Source: Kordiimonadales bacterium IMCC3096 (GTDB lineage: Bacteria; Pseudomonadota; Alphaproteobacteria; Minwuiales; Minwuiaceae). From it: 64,000 nucleotides of DNA. The DNA is taken from NCBI GenBank assembly GCA_016865035.1, contig CP018227.1, forward strand, positions 3,501,501 to 3,565,500, given 5' to 3'. Shown one piece after another: positions 28,640-38,997 of the stretch. The notes beneath the pieces were generated by a model that was given only the letters and a program-made list of their open reading frames with translations, was not told where the DNA came from and searched no databases. A program made the translations under genes and the position numbers. The number at the start of each line of letters is the position of its first letter. Position 1 is the stretch's first letter.

Positions 28640-30817
28640 ATGTTTGATATACACCGCAAGGAAATCGACTGGGGCGGGCGCAAGCTCGTGCTGGAAACGG
28701 GCAAGATCGCCCGGCAGGCGACCGGTGCCGTCATGGCCACATATGGCGAGACGATGGTCCTCTGCACCGTCGTTGGCAGCAAGAGCGCCAAGGAAGGTCA
28801 GGACTTCTTTCCCCTGACCGTGAATTACCAGGAAAAGGCCTTTGCCGCAGGCAAGATCCCCGGCGGTTTCTTCAAGCGTGAGGCCCGCCCGTCGGACGCC
28901 GAGACGCTGACCTGCCGTCTGATCGACCGGCCGGTCCGCCCGCTGTTCGCGGAAGGTTTCAAGAATGACACGCAGATCATCTGCACGGTGCTGCAGCACG
29001 ACCTGGAAAACGATCCCGACATCGTTGCCCTGGTTGGTGCCTCCGCCGCGCTGACGATCTCCGGCCTGCCCTTCATGGGTCCGCTGGGTGCCTGCCGGGT
29101 CGGCTTTGCCAATGGCGAATATCTGCTCAACCCGACGCTGGAGCAAATGTCCGATTCCAAGCTGGATCTCGTCGTCGCCGGCACGCAGGACGCCGTGATG
29201 ATGGTGGAATCCGAAGCCGACGAGCTGTCGGAAGAGGAAATGCTGGGTGCGGTGACCTTCGGTCACAAGGCCTTCCAGACGGTGATCGATGGGATCATCG
29301 ATCTGGCCGAGACCGCGGCGAAGGAGCCGTGGGCCGAGCCGGCACCGCTCTATACCGAGGCTCTGGCCGCTCAGGTTGCCGACATTGCCCGCGCCGATCT
29401 GGCCGCCGCCTATGGCATCAAGGACAAGAAAGCTCGTCAGGACGCCGTCTCCGCCGCCAAGGCCAAGGTCATGGAAGCGCTCGGCGATCACGAGGAAGGC
29501 GGCATGGCCGTCGCCTCTGCCTTCAAGTCGCTGGAAAAGAACACGGTCCGTCGCTCCATCCTGGATACCGGGCTGCGCATCGACGGTCGCGACACGAAGA
29601 CCGTCCGGCCCATCGAGTGCGAGATCGGCGTCCTGCCGCGCGCCCATGGTTCGGCCCTGTTCACGCGTGGCGAGACCCAGGCGCTGGTGGTGACCACCCT
29701 CGGCACCGGTCAGGACGAGCAGATCATCGACGCGCTGGTGGGCGAGAGCCGTCAGCACTTCATGCTGCACTACAACTTCCCGCCGTACTCGGTTGGCGAG
29801 ACCAGCTTCCGCATGGGGCCGGGCCGTCGCGAGATCGGTCATGGCAAGCTGGCCTGGCGCGCGCTGCATCCGCTGATGCCTGCCAAGGACGAGTTCCCCT
29901 ACACGATCCGTATCGTGTCGGAAGTGACCGAGTCCAACGGTTCGTCCTCCATGGCAACGGTCTGCGGGTCGTCGCTGGCGATGATGGATGCCGGTGTGCC
30001 GCTGCGCCGTCCGGTTGCCGGTATCGCCATGGGTCTGATCCTGGAAGGCGACGAGTTCGCCGTCCTGTCCGACATCATCGGTGACGAGGATCATCTGGGC
30101 GACATGGACTTCAAGGTTGCGGGCACCGAGGCGGGTGTCACGTCGCTGCAGATGGACATCAAGATCGCCGGCATCACCGAGGAGATCATGAAGATCGCCC
30201 TGGCGCAGGCACATGAGGGTCGCAACCACATCCTCGGCAGGATGGCCACCGCCATCACGTCGGAGCGTGAGGAACTGCGCGATACCGCCCCGCGGATCAC
30301 GCTGATCAAGGTCCCGACCGACAAGATCCGCGATGTCATCGGTACCGGCGGCAAGGTGATCCGCGAGATCACGGAGCAGACCGGCTGCAAGATCGACATC
30401 GACGACGATGGTTCGATCAAGGTCGCCTCCTCCGACGGTGCCGCTGCCGAGAAGGCCATCAACTGGATCAAGTCGATCACGGCAGAGCCGGAAGTCGGCG
30501 CCATCTACAAGGGCAAGGTCGTCAAGACCATGGACTTTGGTGCCTTCATCAACTTCTTCGGCCCGCGCGACGGACTGGTGCACATCTCGGAGCTGCAGGA
30601 CGGCCGCACCGAGAAGGTGACCGATGTCGCCAACGAGGGTGATGAAGTCTGGGTCAAGCTGCTGGACGTGGATGATCGCGGCAAGGTTCGCCTGTCGATG
30701 CGCTACGTCAATCAGGAGACCGGCGAGGAGATCGAGGGCGTCGAGCCCCTGCCGCAGCGGGAACGTAGCGGTGGCGGTGGCCGTGGCGGAGACCGTCCGC
30801 GCCGTCGTCGCGACTGA
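28640..30817 (+). CDS. pnp: Polyribonucleotide nucleotidyltransferase (PNPase)
   Basis: 725 residues from ATG 28640 ([21 protein letters not shown]). Two RNase PH domains flank an alpha-helical linker; [22 protein letters not shown] and [23 protein letters not shown] are diagnostic. A KH domain ([15 protein letters not shown]) and an S1 domain ([18 protein letters not shown]) end the protein, with a Gly/Arg-rich tail. It degrades RNA 3' to 5' with phosphate, often in the degradosome. It is the last gene before a strong terminator. Confidence 0.97.
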   Translation: MFDIHRKEIDWGGRKLVLETGKIARQATGAVMATYGETMVLCTVVGSKSAKEGQDFFPLTVNYQEKAFAAGKIPGGFFKREARPSDAETLTCRLIDRPVRPLFAEGFKNDTQIICTVLQHDLENDPDIVALVGASAALTISGLPFMGPLGACRVGFANGEYLLNPTLEQMSDSKLDLVVAGTQDAVMMVESEADELSEEEMLGAVTFGHKAFQTVIDGIIDLAETAAKEPWAEPAPLYTEALAAQVADIARADLAAAYGIKDKKARQDAVSAAKAKVMEALGDHEEGGMAVASAFKSLEKNTVRRSILDTGLRIDGRDTKTVRPIECEIGVLPRAHGSALFTRGETQALVVTTLGTGQDEQIIDALVGESRQHFMLHYNFPPYSVGETSFRMGPGRREIGHGKLAWRALHPLMPAKDEFPYTIRIVSEVTESNGSSSMATVCGSSLAMMDAGVPLRRPVAGIAMGLILEGDEFAVLSDIIGDEDHLGDMDFKVAGTEAGVTSLQMDIKIAGITEEIMKIALAQAHEGRNHILGRMATAITSEREELRDTAPRITLIKVPTDKIRDVIGTGGKVIREITEQTGCKIDIDDDGSIKVASSDGAAAEKAINWIKSITAEPEVGAIYKGKVVKTMDFGAFINFFGPRDGLVHISELQDGRTEKVTDVANEGDEVWVKLLDVDDRGKVRLSMRYVNQETGEEIEGVEPLPQRERSGGGGRGGDRPRRRRD

Positions 30818-30848
30818 TACGACCGGTCACTTTCAGACAGGTCCACGG

Positions 30849-30881
30849 AAAGGGGCCCCGGCAGATGCCGGGGCCCCTTTT
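30849..30881 (+). terminator. Strong intrinsic terminator after pnp
   Basis: A perfect 14-bp stem (30849-30862 with 30867-30880), loop AGAT, ends in TTTT. The A-rich 5' side gives partial function in both directions, so it may also serve the convergent DUF2254 gene. Confidence 0.9.
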
Positions 30882-30922
30882 CGTTCCGGCGGCATCCGTT
30901 TCACCGGGGCGTTGGAGGAGCT

Positions 30923-32203
30923 TCAGGAGAAGTTGGCTTCCGCCGTTTCGCGGACCCGCGCCCGTTCGCTGTCCAGCAGCAGGGCGTTCTCCGCCCGCTC
31001 CAGGGCCATGCGCGAGTGCCGCAGGGCCTGCTTCCGCATTTCCTGATGCCCAGTGGCGTAGAGGGCTCCCAGGCCGTTCTGCAGTGCGATATGCACGTCC
31101 ACATGGGGGGCGCCGTCGCGGGCGAGGGGGGTGAAGAGGTCGTCGAACAGGTCGGGCAGCAGCAGGGGCGGCACCCAGATCCTCGGGAAACGCAGTTCCT
31201 GCCTGTCCTTGTCCTGCTCTCGCTGGCTCCACAGCAGCAGCAGCCGCACGGCGCGGGCCAGCACGTCCTTGGCGGTGCCGGAATCGTTCACCGCCGGTGA
31301 CAGCGCGCGGGAGGCGATTTCCGACAGCACCACGAGGCCGAAGCGCGGATCCTGGTCGAAGGACCGGTCGCGACCGATGCGGAAGGCGGGGGCCAGGTCC
31401 TGCGGGTCGAAACCGTCCGGAAAACCGCTCAGCCAGGCCACGTCCATTGCCGGATGGATGAACTGTCCCGGCAGCACCGTCACGAAGATCTCGCCGCCGG
31501 CGCTCTCCGCATGATCCGACAGCTGGTCGACGGCCAGGTGCTGCAGGTAGCCGATGGTCGGCACGTTGAGAGGCACGGCATCATCGGGGACCGCGGTGCT
31601 CTCCTCATCGAGGATCCGCCCGCCCAGCGCCGGATCCTCGACCCGGCCGCAGATGGCGGCGAAGGCCGCATGCTCGACGCGGTCCGTGGTGTCGCTGACC
31701 CGACCAAGCCGCGAGAGGTGCTCGATCCAGCGGAACAGGGTCATGACCATCAGCAGGATGACGGCCACGGTCACCGCCAGCACGGCGACCTGCCCGGCAT
31801 CGCCGTAGAAGCCGGTGTTCAGCGCCACGATGCCCACCAGCGAGAAGACGAAGGTGCCGATGAAGGTCGCAAGGACGTTCTGGGTCGTCGTGTCCTGCAT
31901 CAGCAGCGCCGTGGCCCTGGGTGTCACGCTGGTGGCCGCCGCCGAATAGGCCGAGACCATCACGCTGAGGGAGAATGTGGTCACCGCCAGCATGCTGGAG
32001 GCAAGGATGTGCAGGATGTCCTCCACCGCGCCCGCACCGACCCTGCGCGACAGCTCCGGCGGCACCAGCGGATCCAGATAGGTCGCAACGAGTGCCGTGA
32101 TCACTGCCAGCAGGCAGAACAGCGCGACGCGTATCCAGAGGGTCCTGGAAAGCTGGAGCATCAGCCATTGCCACTTGGAAATCATCGTCACTGTTCCCGC
32201 CAT
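30923..32203 (-). CDS. DUF2254 membrane protein
   Basis: 426 residues. Four hydrophobic segments occupy the first 165 residues (about 24-44, 65-85, 105-130 and 135-155). A soluble C-terminal region contains HPAMDVAWL and the conserved segment RDRSFDQDPRFGLVVLSEIASRALSPAVND, which identifies DUF2254. Function is unknown. A second possible start is the ATG at 32185. The gene begins two bases from the decayed SDR gene, so its original promoter region may have been replaced. Confidence 0.85.
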   Translation of the reverse strand: MAGTVTMISKWQWLMLQLSRTLWIRVALFCLLAVITALVATYLDPLVPPELSRRVGAGAVEDILHILASSMLAVTTFSLSVMVSAYSAAATSVTPRATALLMQDTTTQNVLATFIGTFVFSLVGIVALNTGFYGDAGQVAVLAVTVAVILLMVMTLFRWIEHLSRLGRVSDTTDRVEHAAFAAICGRVEDPALGGRILDEESTAVPDDAVPLNVPTIGYLQHLAVDQLSDHAESAGGEIFVTVLPGQFIHPAMDVAWLSGFPDGFDPQDLAPAFRIGRDRSFDQDPRFGLVVLSEIASRALSPAVNDSGTAKDVLARAVRLLLLWSQREQDKDRQELRFPRIWVPPLLLPDLFDDLFTPLARDGAPHVDVHIALQNGLGALYATGHQEMRKQALRHSRMALERAENALLLDSERARVRETAEANFS

Positions 32204-32204
32204 G

Positions 32205-32672
32205 CTACGCCTGTATGGAATTCAATCCGGCATTGCCCCGCATCGCCGCCGTCGCCGACGTCACCAGCAGCGTTCCTTTGCCCCGTTCCACCATCAGCGG
32301 ACAGACGGCCGAGGCCGTGCGAAACAGGCCAAGCGTCGCCATTCGCCAGCCGAGTTCGAAGGTTTTCAGACTCGTCTCGGCAAGCGAGCGATTGCCGACC
32401 TGAGCGCCCAGATTGAAGACCACCACTTCAATCGGCCCGATGTCGGCCTCAACGGCGGCGATCCGATCCTCGATCACATCAGGCTCGACGGCGTTCAGGA
32501 GATAGCCTGACGCGTCGCCGCCCTCGGCCTTGATGTCGCCCACCAGCGCCTCCAGGCCTTCCGCGTTGCTGCGCCGGCAGAGCACCGCGTGTTATCCGGC
32601 GCGCGCGAACCGCTTGCCGACCGTGCCGCCGATCCCGGCGCCCGCGCCGATGACCAAACATACTGGTTTCAT
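32205..32672 (-). pseudogene. Broken SDR family oxidoreductase
   Basis: A good ribosome site (GAGGAGGG) precedes ATG 32672, which opens a Rossmann start with IGAGAGIGGTVGKRFARAG. An in-frame TAA at 32594-32592 then interrupts it, where relatives would have a tyrosine codon (one base change). The frame continues with HAVLCRRS and VVVFNLGAQVG to SATAAMRGNAG. SDR similarity stops near 32228 and a TAG follows at 32207-32205. About 155 codons remain of the usual 240, and the catalytic Tyr-Lys part is gone. It was probably the last gene of a MATE-SDR operon. Confidence 0.8.
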
Positions 32673-32688
32673 GACGAATTCCCTCCTC

Positions 32689-34050
32689 TTAACGACGAAC
32701 AATGCGCGGCCGCCACCCTGGCCCCAAAAGACAAAGCCCCTGGCCGACGCCCATCATGGTGAGGCCAATCGCAGCCGCTGCAAAGACGTTCCAGATGTCC
32801 ATACCGGCTGCGATCACAGCGCCGCCGAGCAGCGCCACCGTTAGAAAGCGGCTAAATGTGACCAGCACCGGCAGCCGCATCCGGCCCGTCCCCTGACTGG
32901 CGAAGTAGAGCGCCTGCCCGGCCCCAAAAATCCCGTAAAACGGCGCAGCGATCCCAAGATAACGGGCGCCGATCGCGGTCGCCGCCGGATCATCCGTGAA
33001 CAAGCCCAGCCACAGGTTCGGCGCGAACGCCGCCGTCAAACCGATGGCGCCGGTCCCGACCATCACAACGCCCGCGCCCACCATCGCGATCCGACGCGCG
33101 CGGGCATGCTGATTGGCGCCCACATTGACCCCGACCGCCGCCGTCAGCGCAGCGCCCATGCCGAAGGCGATGGGCACCAGCATTAGCTCAAGCCGCGCCC
33201 CGACGCCGTATCCTGCCAGCGCTTCGATGCCGAACCGGCCGATATATCCCGTCACGACAACAACCGTCATCGCCATGCAGAGGCTGTTGAAAAGGCCGAG
33301 GCCGCCAACGCTCATAATGTCGCGGAGATGCGCCCAGACGAACGGCTGCCGCCGCAATCTAAGGCCACCGCGCCCGCGCAATAGGCAGACTGTCAGATAA
33401 AGGGCGGCGGAGCCCTGACACACGACCATAGCAGCCGCCGTGCCAACCAGCCCCAAGCGCGGCGCCCCAAACCAGCCAAGGGTCAGCGCGCCCGATAGGA
33501 CGACCTGGATAACAGCGGCCACAGTGATCGCACGCGCTGGCGTCACGGTGTCGCCTGCGCCCCGATGGACCGCAGCGATCACGAACAAGAACCATGTGGC
33601 CGCCCCTCCGCCGAAAGCGATCCGGGCATAGGCGACAGCGCCGTCGAGTGCGGCGCCCTCGCCGCCAAGCCGCATGAATATCGGTCGCGGGAAGAGACCA
33701 AGCACGACCATGAAGATGCAAGACATCGTCGCCGCGATCAGCACCGCATGCCAAGCCAGTCGCTCCGCCTTTTCAGCGTCGCCGGCGCCAAATGCACGGG
33801 CGATGGCGGACGTGACGCCGCCGCCGATGGCGCCGCCGGCCATCATTTGCATCAATGTTAGGAACGGGAAGGCAAGCGCCAGGCTCGCCAGCGGCGCGAC
33901 CCCCAAGCGGCCGGCATAGACGGCGTCGGCGAAGGTCACCGCGGTCATCGTCGCGACCGCCACAACATTGGGCGCGCCCAGGCGCCAGAGCACCGTTTTA
34001 ATCGGCGCCTCTGTAATCAATGCGGCGCGTGAGGGGTACTCTGCTGACAA
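32689..34050 (-). CDS. MATE family multidrug/Na+ antiporter
   Basis: 453 residues, about 12 hydrophobic segments in two halves. MATE features include TMTAVTFADAVYAGRLGVAPLASLALAFP at the first helices and LPVLVTF with GTGRMR in the second half. TTG 34050 (SAEYPSRAALI) is chosen because AAGGAA lies about 6 bases upstream and the length is normal; the open frame further upstream is not family-like. It exports organic cations or drugs in exchange for Na+ or H+. It follows a DUF1330-like fragment by 10 bases. Confidence 0.87.
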   Translation of the reverse strand: MSAEYPSRAALITEAPIKTVLWRLGAPNVVAVATMTAVTFADAVYAGRLGVAPLASLALAFPFLTLMQMMAGGAIGGGVTSAIARAFGAGDAEKAERLAWHAVLIAATMSCIFMVVLGLFPRPIFMRLGGEGAALDGAVAYARIAFGGGAATWFLFVIAAVHRGAGDTVTPARAITVAAVIQVVLSGALTLGWFGAPRLGLVGTAAAMVVCQGSAALYLTVCLLRGRGGLRLRRQPFVWAHLRDIMSVGGLGLFNSLCMAMTVVVVTGYIGRFGIEALAGYGVGARLELMLVPIAFGMGAALTAAVGVNVGANQHARARRIAMVGAGVVMVGTGAIGLTAAFAPNLWLGLFTDDPAATAIGARYLGIAAPFYGIFGAGQALYFASQGTGRMRLPVLVTFSRFLTVALLGGAVIAAGMDIWNVFAAAAIGLTMMGVGQGLCLLGPGWRPRIVRR

Positions 34051-34060
34051 ACCGAATTCC

Positions 34061-34339
34061 TTAAATCGGCAAATTATCGCCGTTGCACCGGTGAATAACA
34101 GCGAAGGCGACGCAGGCCGCGCGCAGGCGGTAGTTCTCCTCTGCGCCCGCCGCCTGCGGCATCGCAACGAACGCCGCGTGCGATGGATACCAGACCGCCA
34201 ACACCTCATCGATCGGCTGCTCGCCGACAATCTGGCCGTGGACGGCGCTTCGCCAAAGGACGCGGGCGCCGACTTCAGCCGGGATTTCCCATGTAAATGG
34301 CTCTCCGTTCAGAAAGTTTGGTCCAGATCGGCTTCGCCT
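34061..34339 (-). pseudogene. 5'-truncated DUF1330-like fragment
   Basis: An open frame of 92 codons with no start codon before a TGA at 34342-34340. It contains GARVLWRSAVHGQIVGE, then DEVLAVWYPSHAAFVAM and ENYRLRAACVAFAVIHRC, a ferredoxin-like DUF1330-type pattern. It ends at TAA 34063-34061, 10 bases before the MATE start, so it was likely the first gene of the same operon. The 5' part is missing, apparently because of the IS insertion or a linked deletion. Family naming is from pattern only. Confidence 0.6.
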
Positions 34340-34429
34340 TCAAGCAGAGTGTTTCTGACGGCTGCCGAAGGGTCAATCTGTTCGGCAGAATGCCGATTGA
34401 CAGCCGTGCAGGGTTGAAATGGGCGCGTT

Positions 34430-35950
34430 TGCCAGATTTTGGGCGCACTGATGGCGCGAGCTTCCTCGTTCACTGATGAACTGGCCGTCATGCCGGAGCA
34501 GGCTTTGGTCTGAGGCGGTCGATGCGGCGTAGTATGTCGGCAAACAGGGCTCGGGGAATGGCGACCTCCGCCATCTGGAAGGTAACGTAGCGCCCGTGGC
34601 GGACAATCTTCGCGCCGATTTTGATCAACCTGTCTCTGAGCGTCGTCATCGACCACTGCTGCACGGCATCAGGCAGCGCCAGTGTGCGTAGGAAGTTGCC
34701 GAGATTGTAGGCGAGCGCATGCAACTGCAGCCGCACGGCGTTGTGGGCGAACTTGCGGCAGGAGAGACGCGTCCACCGGATGGCGTTCTTGCCTTCTTTG
34801 ATATGCTGCTCTGCCGTGCCGCGTTGATTGTAGAAGGCGACGACACGCTCGGCAGGGCGGGCGAGGTTGGTCACTATGAACCCGACCCGGGGATAGAGTT
34901 CGCCTGGATGCCACTCGACCTTGGCGACGACGCGGCGAGCCTTGCTCCAACTGGCGGCCTTGTAGCTGAAGTTTGCGTAGTAGCGGCGCACGTCCTTCGG
35001 CGGTCGACCAACCGGGCGCTTCAGGAGGTGGGCGATATTGCCCTGCAGAATGGTGTTCGCCGGCAGTCGGATCGCATAGCCAAAGCCCTCGGCTTCGAGG
35101 AACTCATAGACGCCAGGCAGAGCGAAGGCCGCGTCGCCTCGGAAGAAGCGCCGCAGTCGCTTGTCCCGGTAGCGGGCGACGACTGGCTCCAAGACATTGC
35201 GCCAGTCATGGGCGCTGTGGACGTTGCCGGACCGAAGTGCACAGCGTTCGAGATCGCCGAACTGGTTAAACACGAACAGTGGGTGATAGCAGCTACGGCC
35301 AAAGTGGCCGTTGTAGGCCGTGCCTTCCTGCGCGCCGTGGGTTGGGCTGACGGAGCTATCCATATCCAGAACGATGGTCTTCAACGGCTTGTGCCGATGA
35401 ACCGTGTTGATCCATGCGCCTGACAAATCAGCGAGGGCGGCGAGATTATCGGTCATCGAAAGCAACTCGGTCTCAAACCGGCCCATCTGGCTGGTTGATG
35501 CGCCGCCACGTTCGATAGCCTTACCGCCGACGATCCAACGCATCGCAGGATCACGCCCCAGCCGGTCGGCGTCATTCACATCCTCATAGCCCGCAAGGCG
35601 TCCATAGACAGACTGGCGCAACAGTCCGGCAAGACTATGCCAGCCATTCTTGCCCGTGCGGTTATCCGCGAGTACGCCGGCCGCCGTATCGGTCAGGCCA
35701 AGCGCATCGTCGAGGTCGCGATAGGCCAGCAACCCAGCATCGGATGTGATCCGCGAACCATGGAACTCAAGCTTCAGCCGACGATCAAAACCAAGGCCTA
35801 GAGGCGATCTATCGGCTTCACCCTCTGGATTCTGCATCACAGCGGCCCCTAAATCCATTTAACACACTGAATACTATACAAAAACCATGGTCAGTGGGAG
35901 CGAAATAGACCATTCACCTGGGAAATGCGGGTCAATAGGCAAATGAGGGA
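34430..35950 (-). mobile_element. IS1380-family insertion sequence (ends approximate)
   Basis: The element is defined by its intact transposase. Exact ends could not be fixed. TTTGCC reads inward near both candidate ends (about 34427 on plus and 35945 on minus), but similarity beyond six bases is weak, and I could not identify the target duplication. The expected length for this family is about 1.6-1.7 kb. It separates the DUF1330-like fragment from ftsB. Confidence 0.55.
34488..35858 (-). CDS. IS1380 family transposase
   Basis: 456 residues. The N-terminus LEFHGSRITSDAGLLAYRDLDDALGLT and the central VLDMDSSVSPTHGAQEGTAYNGHFG carry the first DDE aspartate. RRFFRGDAAFALPGVYEFLE carries the second. 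NQRGTAEQHIKEGKNAIRW is the Y-region with the catalytic glutamate. These motifs are typical of IS1380. It appears full length, so the element may still be active. Base use is less GC-rich than in the core genes on either side. Confidence 0.95.
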   Translation of the reverse strand: MDLGAAVMQNPEGEADRSPLGLGFDRRLKLEFHGSRITSDAGLLAYRDLDDALGLTDTAAGVLADNRTGKNGWHSLAGLLRQSVYGRLAGYEDVNDADRLGRDPAMRWIVGGKAIERGGASTSQMGRFETELLSMTDNLAALADLSGAWINTVHRHKPLKTIVLDMDSSVSPTHGAQEGTAYNGHFGRSCYHPLFVFNQFGDLERCALRSGNVHSAHDWRNVLEPVVARYRDKRLRRFFRGDAAFALPGVYEFLEAEGFGYAIRLPANTILQGNIAHLLKRPVGRPPKDVRRYYANFSYKAASWSKARRVVAKVEWHPGELYPRVGFIVTNLARPAERVVAFYNQRGTAEQHIKEGKNAIRWTRLSCRKFAHNAVRLQLHALAYNLGNFLRTLALPDAVQQWSMTTLRDRLIKIGAKIVRHGRYVTFQMAEVAIPRALFADILRRIDRLRPKPAPA

Positions 35951-35982
35951 CTTGTCGAGAGTTCGTCGACTTTTGCTTGACC

Positions 35983-36010
35983 GTCGAATCGGTTTCTGAT
36001 TCGATTCGAC
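35983..36010 (+). promoter_or_regulatory. Inverted repeat and possible promoter abutting ftsB start
   Basis: GTCGAATC (35983-35990) and GATTCGAC (36003-36010) form a perfect 8-bp repeat ending one base before the ftsB ATG at 36012. TTGACC at 35977-35982 could be a -35 box. No Shine-Dalgarno is visible, so the repeat may be an operator or a translation-blocking hairpin. Confidence 0.5.
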
Positions 36011-36011
36011 G

Positions 36012-36314
36012 ATGAAGATCAAATCTCGCATCACCCGATACCTGCCGCTGCTGCTCGGCGCGCTGTGCGTTGGCTATTTCGGTTTCCACGCCACCTGGGG
36101 TGACCGGGGGCTGCTGGCGACAGAGAGCCTCCAGGCACGGACGGTGGAGCGCGCGGCGCATCTGGCGATGCTGGAACAGGAACAGGCTGCGTTGCAGCGC
36201 CGTGTGCGGCTGATGTCCGGACCGGCGGTCGATGCGGATATTCTCGATGAGCAGGTTCGCCGGGTGCTGGGCTGGACCCTGCCGGAAGACATCGTGATCC
36301 TGAAGAAGGACTGA
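36012..36314 (+). CDS. ftsB: FtsB/DivIC septum formation initiator
   Basis: 100 residues: a short cytoplasmic basic start (MKIKSRITR), one membrane helix (about 10-27), then a periplasmic coiled coil (residues 40-75). RVRLMSGPAVDADILDEQVR is the FtsB/DivIC C-terminal signature. It joins FtsQ and FtsL at the divisome. In relatives eno usually lies just upstream; here IS1380 remains do. pdhA follows after 183 bases. Confidence 0.88.
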   Translation: MKIKSRITRYLPLLLGALCVGYFGFHATWGDRGLLATESLQARTVERAAHLAMLEQEQAALQRRVRLMSGPAVDADILDEQVRRVLGWTLPEDIVILKKD

Positions 36315-36497
36315 GCCTGTCCGCTCCGGCCGGTGATTTTCGGGTATTAACCGATATTCAGTTAATGATGCAATTGTTCATGCAATCGACTTGTCGTTGT
36401 GCGTTACTGTTGCCAGCGAAACGCCAGTCCGCGCCCGGAACCCTGGCACAATCAGGGTCGATGATCGGCGTGGATTTCCAACCCTTGAGGAGGACTC
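36315..36497 (+). promoter_or_regulatory. Probable promoter/operator region of the pdh operon
   Basis: The middle of this spacer (36345-36410) is AT-rich. A 7-base direct repeat, ATGCAAT, occurs at 36368-36374 and 36380-36386, starts 12 bases apart, so it could be a regulator site. TTGAGGAGGA at 36485-36494 is a strong ribosome site for pdhA. No definite -35/-10 pair was assigned. Confidence 0.4.
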
Positions 36498-37550
36498 ATG
36501 GCCAGGACCCCGCAGACCCGCACGACGCGCAGCCGCAGGACGCCTGCAAAATCTGCCGCGAAATCAACCGCTTCGAAGCAGCCCGACGTCAGCAAGGAAG
36601 AACTGCTGGAGCTCTATCGGGAGATGCTGCTGATCCGCCGGTTCGAGGAGAAGGCCGGACAGATGTACGGCATGGGTCTGATCGGCGGCTTCTGTCACCT
36701 CTACATCGGCCAGGAAGCGGTGGTCGTCGGCATCCAGGCGGCGCTGACCGGCAACGACAAGGTCATCACATCGTACCGCGACCATGGTCACATGCTGGCC
36801 TGCGGGATGGAATCCAACGGTGTCATGGCGGAACTGACAGGGCGCGCCGGGGGCTATTCCAAGGGCAAGGGCGGCTCCATGCACATGTTCAGCCGCCAGA
36901 AGAATTTCTATGGCGGGCACGGCATTGTCGGCGCCCAGGTGCCACTGGGGACCGGGCTGGCGTTTGCGGAGAAGTACAAGGGCTCGGACGCCCTGAGCGT
37001 CGCCTACTTCGGTGACGGCTCCGCCAACCAGGGGCAGGTCTATGAGGCCTTCAACATGGCCGCGCTCTGGAAGCTGCCGGTGATCTACGTGATCGAGAAC
37101 AACCAGTACGCCATGGGCACTTCGGTTGCCCGGTCGTCGGCGCAGCCCGAACTGGCGAAGCGCGGCGAGAGCTTCGGCATTCCCGGTGTCCAGGTCGACG
37201 GCATGGACGTGCTCGCCGTGAAGGCGGCGGCGGAAGAGGCCGTTGCCTATGTCCGCGGCGGCAAGGGACCGATGATCCTGGAAATGAAGACCTATCGCTA
37301 TCGTGGCCACTCCATGTCGGATCCGGCGAAGTACCGGTCGAAGGAGGAGGTCAACAAGATGCGGGCGGAGCGCGATCCGATCGAACGGGTGCGCCAGATG
37401 CTGCTGGAGAAGCTGAACGCGACCGAGGATGAACTGAAAGCCATCGACAGGGATGTGAAGGCCATCGTCAGCGATGCCGCCGAGTTCGCCCAGAACAGCC
37501 CGGAGCCGGACGCGTCCGAGCTCTACACTGACGTGCTTGTCGAAGCCTGA
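36498..37550 (+). CDS. pdhA: Pyruvate dehydrogenase E1 alpha subunit
   Basis: 350 residues. The N-terminus is Lys/Arg/Thr-rich and disordered (to about 30). The E1 signature [20 protein letters not shown] is followed by the thiamine-diphosphate motif [20 protein letters not shown] (about 172-191) and the phosphorylation-loop region [15 protein letters not shown]. With PdhB it decarboxylates pyruvate and passes the acetyl group to lipoyl-E2. First gene of pdhABC-lpd-lipA. Confidence 0.96.
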   Translation: MARTPQTRTTRSRRTPAKSAAKSTASKQPDVSKEELLELYREMLLIRRFEEKAGQMYGMGLIGGFCHLYIGQEAVVVGIQAALTGNDKVITSYRDHGHMLACGMESNGVMAELTGRAGGYSKGKGGSMHMFSRQKNFYGGHGIVGAQVPLGTGLAFAEKYKGSDALSVAYFGDGSANQGQVYEAFNMAALWKLPVIYVIENNQYAMGTSVARSSAQPELAKRGESFGIPGVQVDGMDVLAVKAAAEEAVAYVRGGKGPMILEMKTYRYRGHSMSDPAKYRSKEEVNKMRAERDPIERVRQMLLEKLNATEDELKAIDRDVKAIVSDAAEFAQNSPEPDASELYTDVLVEA

Positions 37551-37564
37551 GGGAGGGAAGACGG

Positions 37565-38986
<1,422 letters not shown>

Positions 38987-38997
38987 GGGGACGCGAC

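Noticed and set aside
34309-34656. 115-codon minus-strand frame at the left side of the IS
   Set aside because: It overlaps the transposase end in another phase and shows no family motif.
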